Shown here piece after piece: positions 4,391-5,404 of a stretch of 5,404 nucleotides of DNA. The DNA is taken from contig RGRP01000057.1 of the NCBI GenBank assembly GCA_010021145.1, forward strand, positions 1 to 5,404. The letters are read 5' to 3'. The notes beneath the pieces are model-generated. The model searched no databases. It saw only the letters and a program-made list of their open reading frames with translations, and had not been told where the DNA came from. The DNA comes from Candidatus Fonsibacter lacus. GTDB lineage: Bacteria > Pseudomonadota > Alphaproteobacteria > Pelagibacterales > Pelagibacteraceae. The position numbers were made by a program, and so were the translations under genes. Every line of letters starts with the position of its first letter. Within the stretch, counting starts at the first letter, position 1.

Positions 4391-4584
4391 GATTGCGAGC
4401 AATGGTCCTGCAATTCGAGCCGGCACTGGGCAATTGTCGCTGGGTGGATTTTGCGAGCCGGCACAAATCGCACCTCTCGCTGGTGAAGGCGCTAAAGGCC
4501 GGCGTGCGGCGTGGTGAGTGGAGCGGGTGGCGATTGATTACGGTGCATCAGCAGTCAATTGGGAATGAGGAGGAAAAGCAGTGA
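4387..4584 (+). CDS. 65-aa hypothetical protein with a GTG start
   Basis: GTG 4387 overlaps the previous stop as GTGA, 8 nt after GAGGGAG (4372-4378). An in-frame ATG at 4402 is the alternative and would remove five residues. The product starts MRLRAMVLQFEPALGNCRWV and then has DFASRHKSHLSLVKALKAG and RRGEWSGWRLITV, followed by a Glu-rich tail. It is basic in the middle, which would suit nucleic-acid binding. The Trp/Gly-rich RRGEWSGWRLI end faintly recalls short DNA-binding modules attached to homing endonucleases, but I would not call it one. A competing 45-codon frame from ATG 4380 is less likely, as its ribosome site is only 3 nt away and its end is not coupled to a start. Confidence 0.65.
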   Translation: MRLRAMVLQFEPALGNCRWVDFASRHKSHLSLVKALKAGVRRGEWSGWRLITVHQQSIGNEEEKQ

Positions 4585-4922
4585 GCATATCTGGCACAAT
4601 TACCGGCGTGACAATCATTCAGCCCATGTCAGAGTGCGGAACCTGCGGGACCACAGGCATCGATCCAGACACGCAGTGGGACGCTTGCCCACGCTGTCAC
4701 GGCGCGGTTTGTGGCAGCCCTGTAGTGTTTTTGGTGTTGGCGCCAGGCAGCGGACAGACGCGATTGCGGCTACTCGATCCGCCGTCCATTGATTCACGCC
4801 ACTACTCAGCATTGGAGGGCGTGCGGATTTGGGGCAACGCGCAACAAATTTTGATCGGTGATCGCGTGATTGCCGATCGTGTTGGATATACGCAAATTCG
4901 ATTGACGGAGGTGCAGCAGTGA
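4581..4922 (+). CDS. 113-aa putative zinc-ribbon protein
   Basis: GTG 4581 forms a GTGA junction with the previous stop and lies 7 nt after GAGGAGG (4567-4573). Four Cys at 19, 22, 36 and 39 (CX2C-X13-CX2C; CGTCGTTG and CPRCHG) form a clear zinc-ribbon motif like those in DnaJ-type and small phage zinc proteins. The remaining part (about 45-113) is probably beta-rich, with segments GSPVVFLVLAPGSGQTRLRL, VRIWGNAQQILIGD and YTQIRLTEVQQ. Third codon positions are noticeably less GC-rich than in the left block, hinting at a separate history. The stop overlaps the following GTG. Metal binding is a confident inference; a biological role is not assigned. Confidence 0.8.
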   Translation: MSISGTITGVTIIQPMSECGTCGTTGIDPDTQWDACPRCHGAVCGSPVVFLVLAPGSGQTRLRLLDPPSIDSRHYSALEGVRIWGNAQQILIGDRVIADRVGYTQIRLTEVQQ

Positions 4923-5404
4923 GCAACGAACAACAGACACAGCAGGCAGACGACCCGAGCGGCGAGGGGTGGCGGGACGTTGAGCCGAAGGAGCGAATTG
5001 AACAAGGCGACGTGTATATTTGCAGTGGGGTTGGTTGGCTGGAAAGCGATGCCATTGGGCGCCTGCCGAGCGAATTTCCGAATCTGCGATACCGCCGACG
5101 CATCGAGCCACAACAGCCGAGCGACAGCGAGCCGGAGACGATGGAGCAGTTGCGGCGACGGCTGGCAGAGTGTGAGGCACTGCTGGCGGAGGCCGATCGT
5201 GGCGGGCAGCAGGTCAACGCCGAACTGCAGCAGTTGAGGGAGCAGGTCCTGGCGTTACGAAACGACCAAATAGCGGCACAGCAACGTTTCGCGCAACTGA
5301 TCGCGTCTCAGGAGCAGATAACAAAAGAGCGGGACGCGATGGCGGCTGCATATCACGACAGTTGCATCAGAGGCGAGGAGGTCAACGCCGAACTGCAGCA
5401 GTTG
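4919..5404 (+). CDS. Phage protein with N-terminal small domain and long coiled coil (3' truncated by window)
   Basis: GTG 4919 forms a third GTGA junction and follows GGAGG (4907-4911) by 7 nt. The frame is open to the window end, so 162 residues are visible and the C-terminus is missing. Residues about 15-63 (GEGWRDVEPKERIEQGDVYI, then GWLESDAIGRLP and LRYRRRI) match a recurring short phage domain: 'W..V...E.I..GD......GW...........YRRR'. Its function is not established. Residues 64-74 are a polar linker (PQQPSDSEPET). From about 75 onward the sequence is a strongly predicted coiled coil (MEQLRRRLAECEALLAEADR and on), containing VNAELQQL at 99-106 and again at 155-162. This suggests an oligomeric or scaffolding protein, but the missing end prevents a firmer call. 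Confidence 0.8.
   Translation, partial: MSNEQQTQQADDPSGEGWRDVEPKERIEQGDVYICSGVGWLESDAIGRLPSEFPNLRYRRRIEPQQPSDSEPETMEQLRRRLAECEALLAEADRGGQQVNAELQQLREQVLALRNDQIAAQQRFAQLIASQEQITKERDAMAAAYHDSCIRGEEVNAELQQL
5211..5404 (+). repeat. 26-nt direct repeat pair within the coiled-coil gene
   Basis: A 26-nt sequence at 5211-5236 recurs identically at 5379-5404, where the window ends, so the second copy may extend further. Both are read in the same frame and encode VNAELQQL with flanking bases. The copies are 168 nt apart, which is 56 codons or exactly eight heptads. The duplication therefore keeps coiled-coil register. The sequence between the copies is not obviously repeated. Confidence 0.85.

Noticed and set aside
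4380..4517. Alternative 45-codon frame starting at ATG 4380
   Set aside because: Its ribosome site is only 3 nt away, its end couples to nothing, and it conflicts with the GTG 4387 frame, which shares the GTGA junction used by the next two genes.
4853..4878. Imperfect palindrome GATCGG...CCGATC inside the zinc-ribbon gene
   Set aside because: The inner stem depends on several G-U pairs and a very small loop, there is no T tract, and it lies in coding sequence encoding GDRVIADRV. It is probably chance.
4615..5217. 200-codon minus-strand frame
   Set aside because: It is antisense to two coupled plus-strand genes, one with a clear zinc ribbon. The translation is Ser/Arg/Pro-rich and domain-free.

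Overview
The window reads as part of the early/replication region of a tailed double-stranded DNA phage or prophage. It holds fourteen tightly packed plus-strand genes, most of them small, plus the likely tail of a gene entering from the left. DNA is GC-rich with GC-rich third codon positions. Nearly every start has a strong GGAGG-type Shine-Dalgarno site, so the host is a high-GC bacterium with canonical initiation. The host cannot be named from this sequence.

Left block (1-2243): a partial gene end, two small proteins (46 and 66 aa), two tiny single-span membrane proteins that overlap out of frame, a DUF3102-like protein with a repetitive Pro/Lys and acidic linker, a possible winged-helix plus coiled-coil protein, and a short coiled-coil protein. 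The genes join by TGATG or ATGA overlaps or by longer overlaps, so they should be one translationally coupled operon.

Centre (2244-3560): the only real intergenic gap (125 nt) holds a strong intrinsic terminator ending about 12 nt before the start of a 315-aa phage replication initiator (replisome-organizer type). There is no room for a promoter between the two, so the replication gene probably depends on read-through. Inside the initiator gene, over its linker, lies an array of TGCC-containing units spaced 11 nt apart and followed at once by a 55-nt purine-rich strand. This has the layout of a phage origin embedded in its own initiator gene, as in lambda O. A probable helicase-loader-like gene follows, overlapping the initiator's 3' end by 71 nt from a GTG start.

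Right block (3560-5404): two small unknown genes, two Cys-rich putative zinc-binding proteins flanking a 65-aa unknown, and a gene that runs off the right edge, with an N-terminal phage-type domain followed by a long coiled coil containing a 26-nt repeat. Three consecutive genes here share the same GTGA stop/start junction.

The block as a whole looks built to start phage DNA replication: initiator, origin and helicase loader sit together, probably gated by the upstream terminator. No helicase, polymerase, integrase or structural gene is in the window. No tRNA, CRISPR array or insertion sequence was seen, and no minus-strand gene is convincing.
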